Virus record (IMG/VR): IMGVR_UViG_3300025849_002481
Span: 1-64,000 of that record
Length of the DNA stretch: 64,000 bases
Origin: a virus
Strand: one strand, 5' to 3'
The notes beneath the pieces were generated by a model that was not told where the DNA came from, did not search any database, and saw nothing but the letters and a program-made list of their open reading frames with translations. The position numbers and the translations under genes were made by a program. Below, piece by piece: positions 1 through 9,584 of the stretch (positions within the stretch are counted from its first letter, which is position 1; every line of letters begins with the position of its first letter).

Positions 1-1
1 C

Positions 2-2563
2 GGTAGTACATGGACTACTGGTGGTGCAATTGCAAATGCTAACTGGATTGACACAGCATTTGGTGGCGGAACAGGCGCAACAGCTAGAGCAATAGTTGGA
101 GGCCTTGGCGGAACAAAAGGTACACTTACAGCAGAGCTAGGAGAACTAAACAGTATCGGCTTGCCAGGACCAACACAGGTTAATAAAATTAATATTACTA
201 ATGGCGGACAAGGTTATACTTCACCACCAACAATTTCAATTACAGGCGGCGGCGGAAACGGCGCAACAGCAGTATGTACTGTATTAGACGGTGTAATAAC
301 AGAAATTATTGTAACTAGTACCGGAGCAGGTTATACTAGTGCTCCTACTGTTACAGTTGAAACTGATAAAGTAACTCAATTAATTGTTGATTCTTTTGGT
401 TCTGGATATTTAACAACACCAACAGTAACTATAACTGGCGGCGGTGCAAGTACACAAGCATCAGCAATAGCAACTATGAATAATAACGGTGTTGCTTCAT
501 TATCGTTTGCACTAGATGGCGACGATGATCCGATTACTGGCGCTGGTTATACAAGTAATCCAACAGTAACTATTACAGATGCTAATGCTAAACTTGTAGC
601 AATTGCCAACGGATCAACAGACAATGCTACGTTAGCAGCAACAGCGGCAGTAACGGATAATTGGTCTGCAGGTACAGCATTACCAAACAGTAACTTTACA
701 AGCGTAACTTACGGAAACGGTACTTATGTTGCTGTAGGCGGCGCAGGCGGATCAGGAAGTGCTGCAACATCAACAGATGGTGCATCATGGGTATCACGTA
801 CAACTCCAACACTTGGTGCAGGAACACTAACAAGCGTTGCATACGGAGCAGGAGTTTATGTTGCAATTAACGGCGGCGGCAACGAATCAATTACATCAGC
901 CAATGGTATTGTTTGGGCAGCAGGCGGCAACTTGCCAGCAACAACAGTATGGTCAAGTGTAGCTTACGGTAACGGACGTTTTGTTGCAGTAGCTAACGCA
1001 AGTGACGAAGTAGCAATTAGTAACGATAAAGGTGTTACTTGGGTTGCGGCACCAGCTGGATTACCAAGTAGTTCAAATTGGTCAACAGTAAAATACTCAC
1101 AGGGATTATTTGTTGCAGTAGCAGAAGGCGCAAATCATATAGCTATAAGTCAAGACGGATTAACATGGGAAAAACAAACTATTGATAGTCAGCCTTGGCA
1201 TGCAATAGCATTTGCAAGTATTGATAAAACACCAACTTGGATAGCATTAACAGATGATGCTACACCACACAGTGCGTTAATTAATACTGGTGCTAAAACA
1301 ATAGGTAGATTAACTGAAGCAGATGGTGCAATTAATCAAATAAGAATAATTGAACCAGGTTCAAACTATCCAAAAGGTAGTGTAACAAGTACTACAGCAG
1401 ATAATACAATTACAGTTGATTCAACAGTTAATATGATAGTCGGACAACAAATTAAATTTACTGGAGTTAGTACTTCTGGATTAGAAAATAATTCTTTATA
1501 TTACATTAACACAATACCAAATGGTACAACACTAACAGTAAGTTTAATTGCTAATAGTGGAACACCAGTAGTTATTGAAACAGCAACATTTACAGATGCT
1601 ACATTTAAGACAGGACCAATAGTAACAATTACAGATCCTAACTCAACAGTAGATGCACCAGTAGATGCAAGACAAGGCAATGGAGTATTGGCTAACCCAA
1701 GCTTCACTAACAGAGGAAGTGGTTATCAAACAGCTACTACTGAACTTAGTGGTGACGGCGCAGCTGACTTATTCCAAGCAAGTACATTTATTGCTGTTAA
1801 AGGATTGTTTGATTTACCAGAACCAGGATCAAACGTTGAATTTAGTGATCGAATTGGAACATTCTATAAGCTAGTTGCTATTAGTAATGTACTAGGAGAC
1901 AAAGGCGATTACAAAGCAACATTCCAATTAAGTCCTGGATTAACAACATTAGTTGCTCCGTTAGATGGCACAAAAATTACTATTACTAATAAGTATTCAC
2001 AAGTGCGACTAACAGGACACGACTTCTTGTATATTGGTACTGGTAACCAGGCTGATACTAACTATCCATTTGTGGATATTACAACAGCATTACAAGAAAG
2101 ACAACAATTAGCAAGTAACGGCGGTAGAGTGTTCTTTACAAGTACTGACCAAGATGGTAACTTTAACGTTGGCGGATTGTTTGGAGTACAGCAAAGTACT
2201 GGTACAGCGACATTGGATGCTGATGCATTTAACTTAGCTGGACTACAATCATTGCAACTTAACGGTATTGGACTTGGAATTGGTTCAGCTATTATTACAC
2301 AGTTTAGTACAGATCCATTCTTTACAGCTAACAGTGATAGTGTTGTTCCAACACAACGTGCAATTAAGAGTTACATTACAGCACAAATTGGTGGTGGTCA
2401 AAGTAGCTTGAACGTTAACACATTAACAGCTGGTACTGTGTTTATTGCTAATGATGAAATTACAACAACCAGTGGCGGACAGCTAAATATTACAGCAAAG
2501 ATGAACTTTACAGGCGGAATTGATGGTGCACCAGTAGCATTAGGATTCTTCTTAGCAAGATAA
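2..2563 (+). CDS. Tail-fibre/virion structural protein with BNR-like repeats (5' partial)
   Basis: The frame is open from the first bases of the window, so the gene begins outside; an internal TTG at 161 is not a convincing start. The N-terminal part carries repeats of the type GxGYTSxPTVxITGGG, common in marine phage fibre proteins. At roughly nt 660-1200 there are about four units of the pattern VAYGNGxFVAV...ISxDGxTW, which resembles BNR/sialidase-type beta-propeller blades. The C-terminal third includes FTSTDQDGNFNVGGLF and a run on ATLDADAFNLAGL, a tail-protein segment familiar from T4-like marine phages. It heads a run of plus-strand fibre genes. A role as an exposed, receptor-facing fibre is inferred; no catalytic sialidase signature is visible. 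Confidence 0.75.
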   Translation, partial: GSTWTTGGAIANANWIDTAFGGGTGATARAIVGGLGGTKGTLTAELGELNSIGLPGPTQVNKINITNGGQGYTSPPTISITGGGGNGATAVCTVLDGVITEIIVTSTGAGYTSAPTVTVETDKVTQLIVDSFGSGYLTTPTVTITGGGASTQASAIATMNNNGVASLSFALDGDDDPITGAGYTSNPTVTITDANAKLVAIANGSTDNATLAATAAVTDNWSAGTALPNSNFTSVTYGNGTYVAVGGAGGSGSAATSTDGASWVSRTTPTLGAGTLTSVAYGAGVYVAINGGGNESITSANGIVWAAGGNLPATTVWSSVAYGNGRFVAVANASDEVAISNDKGVTWVAAPAGLPSSSNWSTVKYSQGLFVAVAEGANHIAISQDGLTWEKQTIDSQPWHAIAFASIDKTPTWIALTDDATPHSALINTGAKTIGRLTEADGAINQIRIIEPGSNYPKGSVTSTTADNTITVDSTVNMIVGQQIKFTGVSTSGLENNSLYYINTIPNGTTLTVSLIANSGTPVVIETATFTDATFKTGPIVTITDPNSTVDAPVDARQGNGVLANPSFTNRGSGYQTATTELSGDGAADLFQASTFIAVKGLFDLPEPGSNVEFSDRIGTFYKLVAISNVLGDKGDYKATFQLSPGLTTLVAPLDGTKITITNKYSQVRLTGHDFLYIGTGNQADTNYPFVDITTALQERQQLASNGGRVFFTSTDQDGNFNVGGLFGVQQSTGTATLDADAFNLAGLQSLQLNGIGLGIGSAIITQFSTDPFFTANSDSVVPTQRAIKSYITAQIGGGQSSLNVNTLTAGTVFIANDEITTTSGGQLNITAKMNFTGGIDGAPVALGFFLAR

Positions 2564-2578
2564 CAACGGAGAAAAGAA

Positions 2579-2899
2579 ATGGCAACAGGAAGACTAGGAA
2601 ACGTAGATATTCCAGCAACAACGAATACAACAGCATATACATGTCCGGTAGGATCGTATGCTATTGCAAATATATCACTAACTAACAGGAACCCAACATC
2701 AATTAATTTGCGTGTGGCAATGGCAACAACAGCTACACCAGCAGATTCTGAATGGATCGAGTACGATACAGTGCTTATTCCAAATGGCGTGTTTGAAAGA
2801 ACTGGCTTAGTGTTACAAGGTGGACTAAATATAGTAGTATACACAAACTTAGCAAATGTTGGTTGTACAGTCTACGGTATAGAAACATCGACAACATAA
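2579..2899 (+). CDS. Small beta-rich virion protein (hypothetical)
   Basis: A 106-residue protein with ATG start and a purine-rich ribosome site (CGGAGAAAAG) just upstream, 15 bases after the preceding fibre gene. The sequence is rich in T, V, N and A with alternating hydrophobic residues, suggesting a small all-beta fold such as a fibre cap or Ig-like decoration. Only three cysteines or fewer are present and no signal peptide or membrane segment is seen. It lies between two large fibre genes in the same direction, so it is probably a virion component. I do not recognise a specific family. Confidence 0.6.
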   Translation: MATGRLGNVDIPATTNTTAYTCPVGSYAIANISLTNRNPTSINLRVAMATTATPADSEWIEYDTVLIPNGVFERTGLVLQGGLNIVVYTNLANVGCTVYGIETSTT

Positions 2900-2923
2900 A
2901 GAGATTAAAGGGAAAAATTAGAT

Positions 2924-5131
2924 ATGGCACGTTATAATACAGCACCCCAGACATTAGTCGTTACCGGAGAGCAAACATTTACCTACGCATTTACCGGAGG
3001 CATTATATCCTTAACTGGTACTACAGGGTACACTGTTACAATGGTAAGCCCAGTGTTCTTCCCCGGTAGTAGACAAACTTTTTATAATGCTACTGACGGT
3101 ATGGTTACATTAGCAACAGCAGCAGGACAAATTACTGGTAACGGTGTAACACTTGGAACATCAGTAATGATTCCAACAAACTCAACATACCAATTAACAT
3201 CAGATGGTACAAACTACGTACTAACAAGTGCGTTAGCTGGTACTACAATATTTGAATTACCGTTAACTACAAAAGACGTATTAAATGCAGACGGTAAAGT
3301 AGAACTTAATCCGTTAGACGAAAACGTAGAAATTAGTCCAACTGGTTCAGGACTAGTTATTATGAGTCCTCAAAGTTCAGTAGCAATTCAACCAGGAGCA
3401 ACAGCAACTATTCGACCTACAGGCGACTTAGTATTAGCTTCAGCATCGGGTTCAGTATCATTAGGCGAAGCAGGAAAACCAACAGCATTTCCAGGAAACT
3501 TAGACTTTACAGCAGCTAACCAAACTATTAACATGTCACCAACAGGAGCAGCATCAGCTGTTACTATTGACCCAGGTGGTGATGTTACTATTGGTTCAGG
3601 CGGAACGCTAACTGTTAGTTCTGATGTACTAGGTGGATTAGACAACGTTGCAGTTGGTCTAATAACACCAGCAGCAGGAAGATTTACAGCATTTACTAGT
3701 ACAGGAACAGGTAACTTTACAGCAGGTGGAACATCAACTAGTACTACATCAGGTAGTATTGTTGTAACAGGTGGAGCAGGTATTAGCGGAGCGTTATATG
3801 CAGGGTCACTTGAAGGACCAATAGGTGGTGCGGCACCAGCTGCAAGCGCATTTACTACACTAACAGCAAGCGGTGTTACTACAATTACAAACACTACAGC
3901 AGCAACAAATGTTAATTCAGGAGCGTTACAAGTAGACGGTGGTGTTGGTATTAACGGAGCATTGTTTGCAGGAAGTATACAAAATACAGCAATTGGTACA
4001 TCGACTAGAGCAACAGCGAGCTTTACAACATTAAATGCAAACTCAACAGTTGATATTACAGGAACAACTGAAGCAACTAACGCAACTGGTGATACTGGTA
4101 TTTTAAGAGTAGAAGGCGGCGCAAGTATTGCTAAACGTGTTTACGCTGGAGGAGGCTTTCAAGGAGCAATTGGTAATGTATCAAGAGGCTCAGGACAATT
4201 TACATCACTAGATGCTAACAGTACAGTTACACTTAGCCCAGGTGCAAACGTAACAATTAGTCCAAGCGGATCTGGATCAGTTACAATGTCACCGGCAGGC
4301 GGCGGATCAATTAATAATATGAGTATTGGTGCTACTACAAGAAGTACTGCACAATTTACAACACTAGATGTAAGTAGTAACTTAGATGTTGCACGTTATA
4401 TTAGACACACTGGCGATACAAACACATATATTGATTTTGAAACCGATACGCTTTCGTTCTACACAGGTGGTAGTCGTGAAATGACAATTAACGGCTCAGG
4501 TGTTAGACTTGGTGATACAGGTAACGGATATTTCCGTCCAGTAAGTGGTAACTACGGTTCTATTGAAATTGACGGTGGCGCACATGGTGGCTGGGAAGGT
4601 TACTCAGTTGGCGGACGTTTTGTAATGATGCACGATAATTCAAGTACAATGGGTCTTTACAATGATGTAGATAACCACTGGATTTTAGAACACATTCGTA
4701 ACGGCGAAACAAGACTATATTATGATGCTGGCGAAAAGATGAACACTTTTAGTAGTGGTATAGAAATTAACGGACAAGTAAGAGCTACTAACCAAGTTAT
4801 TGCTTACTACTCAGATGAACGCTTAAAGGACTTTGAAGGTAATATTGAAAGTGCATTAGATAAAGTAATGCAATTAAATGGTTACTACTATACAGGTAAC
4901 GAAAGAGCCAAAGAGCTAGGCTTTGAAGGCGATCATAGACAAGTTGGTGTTAGCGCACAAGAAGTAATGTCAGTTATGCCTGAAGTAGTTCAAGATGCAC
5001 CGATAAATAGTAAGTCAGAAGAAGAAAACTTAGATTATAAAACAGTACAATATGAACGACTTGTTCCTTTACTTATTGAAGCAATCAAAGAGTTGAAACA
5101 AGAAATAAATAGTTTAAAGGGAGATAATTAA
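2924..5131 (+). CDS. Tail fibre with C-terminal S74 intramolecular chaperone
   Basis: A 735-residue fibre. The body is made of repetitive short beta segments (SPTGSG, TLSPGANVTISPSGSG, and repeats of the form G(A/S)L.AGS...A...FTTL), as expected for a trimeric shaft. The last hundred or so residues match the endosialidase-type chaperone (Peptidase_S74): AYYSDERLKD with Ser630 and Lys635 in the self-cleavage motif, then GVSAQEV, PEVV and a terminal coiled coil LIEAIKELKQEI. In this family the chaperone drives trimerisation and then cuts itself off before the Ser. It starts at ATG 2924 and is followed 2 bases later by a Cys/Gly-rich adhesin-like gene. Confidence 0.85.
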   Translation: MARYNTAPQTLVVTGEQTFTYAFTGGIISLTGTTGYTVTMVSPVFFPGSRQTFYNATDGMVTLATAAGQITGNGVTLGTSVMIPTNSTYQLTSDGTNYVLTSALAGTTIFELPLTTKDVLNADGKVELNPLDENVEISPTGSGLVIMSPQSSVAIQPGATATIRPTGDLVLASASGSVSLGEAGKPTAFPGNLDFTAANQTINMSPTGAASAVTIDPGGDVTIGSGGTLTVSSDVLGGLDNVAVGLITPAAGRFTAFTSTGTGNFTAGGTSTSTTSGSIVVTGGAGISGALYAGSLEGPIGGAAPAASAFTTLTASGVTTITNTTAATNVNSGALQVDGGVGINGALFAGSIQNTAIGTSTRATASFTTLNANSTVDITGTTEATNATGDTGILRVEGGASIAKRVYAGGGFQGAIGNVSRGSGQFTSLDANSTVTLSPGANVTISPSGSGSVTMSPAGGGSINNMSIGATTRSTAQFTTLDVSSNLDVARYIRHTGDTNTYIDFETDTLSFYTGGSREMTINGSGVRLGDTGNGYFRPVSGNYGSIEIDGGAHGGWEGYSVGGRFVMMHDNSSTMGLYNDVDNHWILEHIRNGETRLYYDAGEKMNTFSSGIEINGQVRATNQVIAYYSDERLKDFEGNIESALDKVMQLNGYYYTGNERAKELGFEGDHRQVGVSAQEVMSVMPEVVQDAPINSKSEEENLDYKTVQYERLVPLLIEAIKELKQEINSLKGDN

Positions 5132-5133
5132 AA

Positions 5134-5964
5134 ATGGCAACCGAAATTAATAACTCAGGAGTCAAATTTCCGAACAACACAACAGCGGAAACACTTCAAC
5201 AGTATAACGAGATTTGGGTATACAGCGGTAGTCACTGGAGTGTAACAAACGGCGGACGTTGTTGCTACTGGACTATCCCAACTTATACTACTTCTGTTAA
5301 ATTTGAAATAGTATCCGGGGGAGGACCAGGCGGTGCTTCAGGCGGAGACTACGATGTTGGTGTAGGCGGCTCAGGCGGAAACTATACATCAAAAGTAATG
5401 AGAAAATCAGCAGGTTGTTTTAACAACGGATGCGGATATAGAATGTGTGCAGCTGGTACATCAAGTTGTAGTTGTTGTTGCAGATGCGGAGTTAACTGTA
5501 GACATGGATGTAAATCATATGTCCAAGGACGAGGATTAAGCAACTTCTGTGCGCAAGGCGGCATGGGCGGATCAACACCATATGATGTTATGAGTGGTTG
5601 TTATAACTGTTTTATCGGTAATACACAATGTAACAAAGGTCAATACAACGCAGGTTGGATGAACTGTTATTGTAACTCAGCTACATTCGGCGGAGATGTT
5701 GAATTTAGAGGCACGTCAGGATCAATGAAGAAAAGTGTTAGCTGTTGTCAACATACATACACTACTCCGGGTGTTCCTACAGGCCCACTTGGCGGCGGCC
5801 ATTATGGCTCAAGTGGTAAAGATCCGTGCGTAGGTAACATGGCATGTTGTAATACACATTCAAATTGGCCAGGCGGCGGCGGACAAGGCCACGTAACAGC
5901 ATCACGTAATGCTTGTTGGGGAAGCTGGGGCGCAGGCGGATTAGTTAAGTTAACATACACCTAA
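5134..5964 (+). CDS. Glycine- and cysteine-rich adhesin-like fibre protein
   Basis: A 276-residue protein. After a polar N-terminus (about 50 residues) comes a glycine-rich region with motifs such as SGGGPGGASGG, GGMGG and PGGGGQG, similar in style to glycine-rich tip adhesins of T4-like phages. I count 24 cysteines (nearly 9 percent), many adjacent (CC, CCC, CxC), which is exceptional for a phage structural protein. No signal peptide is present. It follows the S74 fibre by 2 bases and precedes a fibre-assembly-chaperone-like gene, so a receptor-binding tip is the best inference. The cysteines could bind metal or form disulfides after lysis; sequence alone does not decide. Confidence 0.65.
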   Translation: MATEINNSGVKFPNNTTAETLQQYNEIWVYSGSHWSVTNGGRCCYWTIPTYTTSVKFEIVSGGGPGGASGGDYDVGVGGSGGNYTSKVMRKSAGCFNNGCGYRMCAAGTSSCSCCCRCGVNCRHGCKSYVQGRGLSNFCAQGGMGGSTPYDVMSGCYNCFIGNTQCNKGQYNAGWMNCYCNSATFGGDVEFRGTSGSMKKSVSCCQHTYTTPGVPTGPLGGGHYGSSGKDPCVGNMACCNTHSNWPGGGGQGHVTASRNACWGSWGAGGLVKLTYT

Positions 5965-5981
5965 GAAAAGAGAGAGATATT

Positions 5982-6698
5982 ATGACAACACCAAGAATAC
6001 TTACATATCCGATACCAGATGAATTATATTCTGCTACTAGGACAATGGGTAAAACAAGTACACAAACTTATATTGGACCTGATAGTTTATTCCTCTATCT
6101 TAATGAAGACGGCAGAATTATAAACTCATTTGCACCAGATGAGTTGCCACCCCCTGAAAGTGTAGCTGTAGACGAAACAGTAGTTGAATTTGTCCCAGAG
6201 ACTGATGAAGATTATATTAAAATTATGATTTTGTATAGTCACTGGTTACCAAAAGAATACGAATGTTCAGTTGGTCCAGATGATGACCCTAATATTGTTG
6301 TTAGTGATCCAACTGATATTATTATGGTTTTTGACGAAGTATCAATTGTAGAGGATTATACTGCACCTCTTGAATTTTTAGTTTATACTAGACATAAAGT
6401 TAGAGACGATGCCTGGCTAAGACGTGTTAGAGATGGCATGCTATTAGAAAGTGACGGTCGTTTATCTTCTGATATGCCAGCTGCATTAAGAACTCAATGG
6501 GAAACATATAGACAAAAACTTCGTGATATTCCAGAAACTTATGCAGACGTACCTAATTGGTTAATTAGATTTCCTTTGTCACCAGATGAGCAAATAGATC
6601 GAGACTTTAACGATGACGATGTAGATATAATAATGATCGCAGATAGAACAGCTGAAGATCAAGCAGCTATTGATCAATTACCAAATGGATTAAGTTAA
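5982..6698 (+). CDS. Putative tail-fibre assembly/attachment protein
   Basis: A 238-residue acidic protein, ATG with upstream GAGAGA site. The segment near residues 145-205 (RRVRDGMLL, then LRTQWETYRQKLRDIPETY and WLIRFP) has the spacing of the phage tail assembly chaperone/fibre assembly C-terminal domain, where R..LL..SD..., W..YRQ.LRDIP and WP are conserved. The N-terminal part has no recognised domain. It is the last gene of the fibre run and is followed by a clear terminator, which fits an accessory to the adhesin just upstream. The match is by motif only, so the role is inferred. Confidence 0.6.
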   Translation: MTTPRILTYPIPDELYSATRTMGKTSTQTYIGPDSLFLYLNEDGRIINSFAPDELPPPESVAVDETVVEFVPETDEDYIKIMILYSHWLPKEYECSVGPDDDPNIVVSDPTDIIMVFDEVSIVEDYTAPLEFLVYTRHKVRDDAWLRRVRDGMLLESDGRLSSDMPAALRTQWETYRQKLRDIPETYADVPNWLIRFPLSPDEQIDRDFNDDDVDIIMIADRTAEDQAAIDQLPNGLS

Positions 6699-6720
6699 CC
6701 AAAAAATTAACAGAAAAATT

Positions 6721-6749
6721 AAAAAGGGCTTGGCAACAAGCCTTTTTTT
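6721..6749 (+). terminator. Rho-independent terminator after fibre cluster
   Basis: GGCTTG and CAAGCC form a perfect 6-bp stem around a GCAA tetraloop, extended by A/T pairs and followed by seven T. It ends the fibre transcript before the sugar island. Confidence 0.9.
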
Positions 6750-6794
6750 ACGACTTGATACAAGCCAGTTAATGCCTCATCAAAAAAACTTCAT

Positions 6795-6802
6795 TATAAA
6801 TA
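6795..6802 (+). promoter_or_regulatory. T4-type late promoter TATAAATA
   Basis: Exact T4 late promoter octamer in the short gap after a terminator, 31 bases before the ATG of the GT9-like gene, which also has a GAGGA ribosome site. It would start a late transcript covering the GT9-like, carbamoyltransferase and oxygenase genes. Confidence 0.75.
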
Positions 6803-6833
6803 TTATAAATTAGCAAAGAGGATTTATATTTTA

Positions 6834-7754
6834 ATGAAAAAAGCATTTTATATTAATGGCGGCGCCGGCAGGGTATTATGTGCTATCCCTGCATTAGAAC
6901 ATCATATTAAACATATCGATCCAACTGTAATAATTATTGTAGAAGGTTGGCTAGAAATATGTTTATTAAACAAAGCAATAATGCATAATGTATATCCACA
7001 TGATCATCCAGATTTAATAGAAAAATTAAGAGATAGAGAAGTTATTAGCCCTGAACCTTATAGACTAAATGCATACTTTAATCAAAAATGTAACCTTGTT
7101 CAAGCATTTGATATGTTGATTAATTATGATGTTCCACCAACAGATATTCCAGAAGTTAAAGAATATAATATGTTTATTAGTAAGGCTGATGCAATAGTAG
7201 CACAAAATTTAATTAGTGAAGTAAAAGCACATACAAAGAAAGAAAAATTTGTAGTATTCCAACCTTTCGGCTCAACAGCAAAGGCAGAAGGTCAATATAT
7301 AATAGATGAAAGTGGAAGATCATTTGAAACTGAAGATATTTTTCAAATAGTTGAAGAACTAAACAAAGACTATGGTGTTATTATTATGGGAGAAATTAAA
7401 ATTCCTAATTTGCCAAAAGGAGTTATTGTTCCAGAAGAAATATCATTATTACAGTGGACAGCAATTATACATGCATCAGATTATTTTATAGGTTGTGATA
7501 GTGTAGGTCAACATATTGCACACGCACTTGAAAAGCCCGGCACTGTTGTAATTGGTAGCACCTATCCAGAAAATACATCTTACACTAGCAATTCTACAAT
7601 AGAAATTATCGATAATGGCAAAGATAGGAAAATGTATTCTCCGATTCGAATGACATACGATATTAGAATTGAAAAAAATAACGAGTACCTAATGAAACTT
7701 GATGAAAATACCATTAAAGGTATTGTAAAAACTGTTAAGAAAAAATTATCTTAA
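6834..7754 (+). CDS. GT9-family (heptosyltransferase-like) glycosyltransferase
   Basis: A 306-residue protein. The C-terminal half has the GT9 signature of ADP-heptose:LPS heptosyltransferases: FQPFGS at about residue 144, then FIGCDSVGQHIAHALEKPG near residues 225-245 followed by VIGSTYPEN. This matches the family pattern (D-S/T-G..H.AAAL..P...LFG..P). The N-terminal GAGR segment fits the first GT-B Rossmann domain. It is predicted to transfer a heptose or related sugar in the cytoplasm. It starts at ATG 6834 behind a late promoter and sits beside a carbamoyltransferase, facing the minus-strand ADP-heptose operon that could supply its donor. Sugar specificity is inferred. Confidence 0.7.
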   Translation: MKKAFYINGGAGRVLCAIPALEHHIKHIDPTVIIIVEGWLEICLLNKAIMHNVYPHDHPDLIEKLRDREVISPEPYRLNAYFNQKCNLVQAFDMLINYDVPPTDIPEVKEYNMFISKADAIVAQNLISEVKAHTKKEKFVVFQPFGSTAKAEGQYIIDESGRSFETEDIFQIVEELNKDYGVIIMGEIKIPNLPKGVIVPEEISLLQWTAIIHASDYFIGCDSVGQHIAHALEKPGTVVIGSTYPENTSYTSNSTIEIIDNGKDRKMYSPIRMTYDIRIEKNNEYLMKLDENTIKGIVKTVKKKLS

Positions 7755-7763
7755 GGATTATAT

Positions 7764-9584
7764 ATGTCAAAAAAAACAGGATACATAGCAGGAATTGCAA
7801 GAGGTCATAATGCTGGAGTTTGTCTTCTCAAAGACGGTGAAATTGTTTTTAGTATTGAAGAAGAAAGACTTACTAGAGCAAAGTATGACGGGACACCATT
7901 TGCAAGTATAATTAAAATATTAGACTACACTGATAAAATAGATTATTTGGTTATATCTCATACACATGCAGACGAGAATGTTACAGACTATACAGCAGAA
8001 GATCCTTACACTTCTTTAGCTAGGAAAATAGGATTAATAGAAGGAGGACACCCTTCTAAAAATCATCCACAAGTAGTTGAGTATTGGGAGCAACATCACA
8101 GAAGTCATGCAGCTTGTTCATTTTATAGGAGCGGTTTTGAAACAGCAAATATTATAATTGTTGACGGAGCAGGTACATATGCCACACGGCACGATGGTCA
8201 AACAATGTGGGAAGTTGAAAGCATATATCACGCATCTTATCCAAATAACTTTAACGAAGTATATAAACACTTTGGAGGTAATGGACCTTGGCCAACTGAA
8301 CATTATAACGAAGGCGTCGAAGTTTTAGTTGACGACAAAGCTGGCATAGTTAAAGCATATGAAGCTGTAACGCAATTTTGTGGATGGCATTCAATCGAGG
8401 CTGGCAAAACTATGGGATTATTTCCGTATGGATCTCCTAACCAAGCACCAAAAATATATGACGAAGTTAGTGCAAATAGAAATGTTATAATGCCTACATA
8501 TCCAAATGGAGCAAAAGTTAATGATGCATTATACCCTGAACTACTTGACAGAGTACAAGATCCTAAAGAACTTTGGTCAAATTTAAATGAAGATAGCAGT
8601 GAAGAAGAAATAAACAAAGTTGAACAATTACTTGCATCTGAAGATTTAACGCTATTAAATTCAAGAAGAAATATGGCATACAATGTACAAACAGAATCTC
8701 AACAACTAGTACTTGATTTAATTTTAAAGTCAATTGAAAAGACTGGAAATAAAAACATTGTAGTAAGCGGCGGATATGGATTAAATTGTGTAGCAAACTA
8801 CTTTTACTTAAAGCACTTACCAGCAGATGTTAAATTATATGTTGAACCAATTTCAACTGATGCAGGCACAGCAATAGGATCTGCATTATATCATTATCAT
8901 AAAATTACACAAGATAATAAAGTTAGACCTAAAAATGAAAACCTATATCTTGGACCTATTCAGAACATCACTAAAGATGAAATTATAGAATGTGCAAATA
9001 GATATAATGGTATTGTAGAACATAATGTTGATTATAAGAGTGTTATTAACACTATACGTGAAAAAAATATTGTAGCATTATATCAAGAACGTTGTGAAAA
9101 CGGTCCTAGAGCATTAGGTAATAGAAGTTTAATGTTTGATGCTACTGTACCTGATGGTAAAGACTTTGTTAATTTAATTAAAAAACGAGAATATTTTAGA
9201 CCGTTTGCTGCATCAGTATTACAAGAAGATGTACATGATTGGTTTGATCTAAGAGGTATGGAAGACTCTCCTAGTATGATGTATGCTGTAAACTGTCAAC
9301 CAGGAGTTCAAGAAAAGATACCTGCAGTTATTCATGTTGACGGTACTTGTAGAATACAAACTGTTACTAAAGAACAGAATGAACATTGGTATAATTTAAT
9401 TAACGAATTTAAATCACAAACCGGAGTACCTGCATTATTTAATACCAGTTTTAATTTAGGAGGCGAACCGTTAGTTGAAACTATTGATGATGCAATGCGT
9501 ACACTATACAACTCAGGAATTAATTATATATATTTTCCTACAACACAAACATTAGTAAAGATAGAACATAATGCTAGAGCCTAA
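7764..9584 (+). CDS. Carbamoyltransferase, NodU/CmcH/TobZ family (copy 1)
   Basis: A 606-residue, full-length member of the family that transfers carbamoyl from carbamoyl phosphate, via carbamoyl-adenylate, to a hydroxyl, often on a sugar. Visible are the N-terminal IARGHNAGVCLL start of the ASKHA-like fold, HHRSHAACSF at residues 111-120 (metal-binding His pair), VVDGAG near 133, VSGGYGLNC near 334 and the C-terminal ENGPRALGNRS and REYFRPFAASV motifs of the carbamoyl phosphate binding domain. It follows the GT9-like gene by 9 bases and overlaps a 2OG oxygenase by 14. A second, shorter copy lies at 59007-60479. The acceptor is unknown. Confidence 0.9.
   Translation: MSKKTGYIAGIARGHNAGVCLLKDGEIVFSIEEERLTRAKYDGTPFASIIKILDYTDKIDYLVISHTHADENVTDYTAEDPYTSLARKIGLIEGGHPSKNHPQVVEYWEQHHRSHAACSFYRSGFETANIIIVDGAGTYATRHDGQTMWEVESIYHASYPNNFNEVYKHFGGNGPWPTEHYNEGVEVLVDDKAGIVKAYEAVTQFCGWHSIEAGKTMGLFPYGSPNQAPKIYDEVSANRNVIMPTYPNGAKVNDALYPELLDRVQDPKELWSNLNEDSSEEEINKVEQLLASEDLTLLNSRRNMAYNVQTESQQLVLDLILKSIEKTGNKNIVVSGGYGLNCVANYFYLKHLPADVKLYVEPISTDAGTAIGSALYHYHKITQDNKVRPKNENLYLGPIQNITKDEIIECANRYNGIVEHNVDYKSVINTIREKNIVALYQERCENGPRALGNRSLMFDATVPDGKDFVNLIKKREYFRPFAASVLQEDVHDWFDLRGMEDSPSMMYAVNCQPGVQEKIPAVIHVDGTCRIQTVTKEQNEHWYNLINEFKSQTGVPALFNTSFNLGGEPLVETIDDAMRTLYNSGINYIYFPTTQTLVKIEHNARA

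Noticed and set aside
161-163. TTG start for the first gene
   Set aside because: The frame is open back to base 2 and codes for the same style of protein, so the gene starts outside the window.
3388-3894. 168-codon minus-strand frame within the S74 fibre gene
   Set aside because: Proline/valine-rich antisense shadow of a repetitive coding region; no start signals or recognisable motifs.
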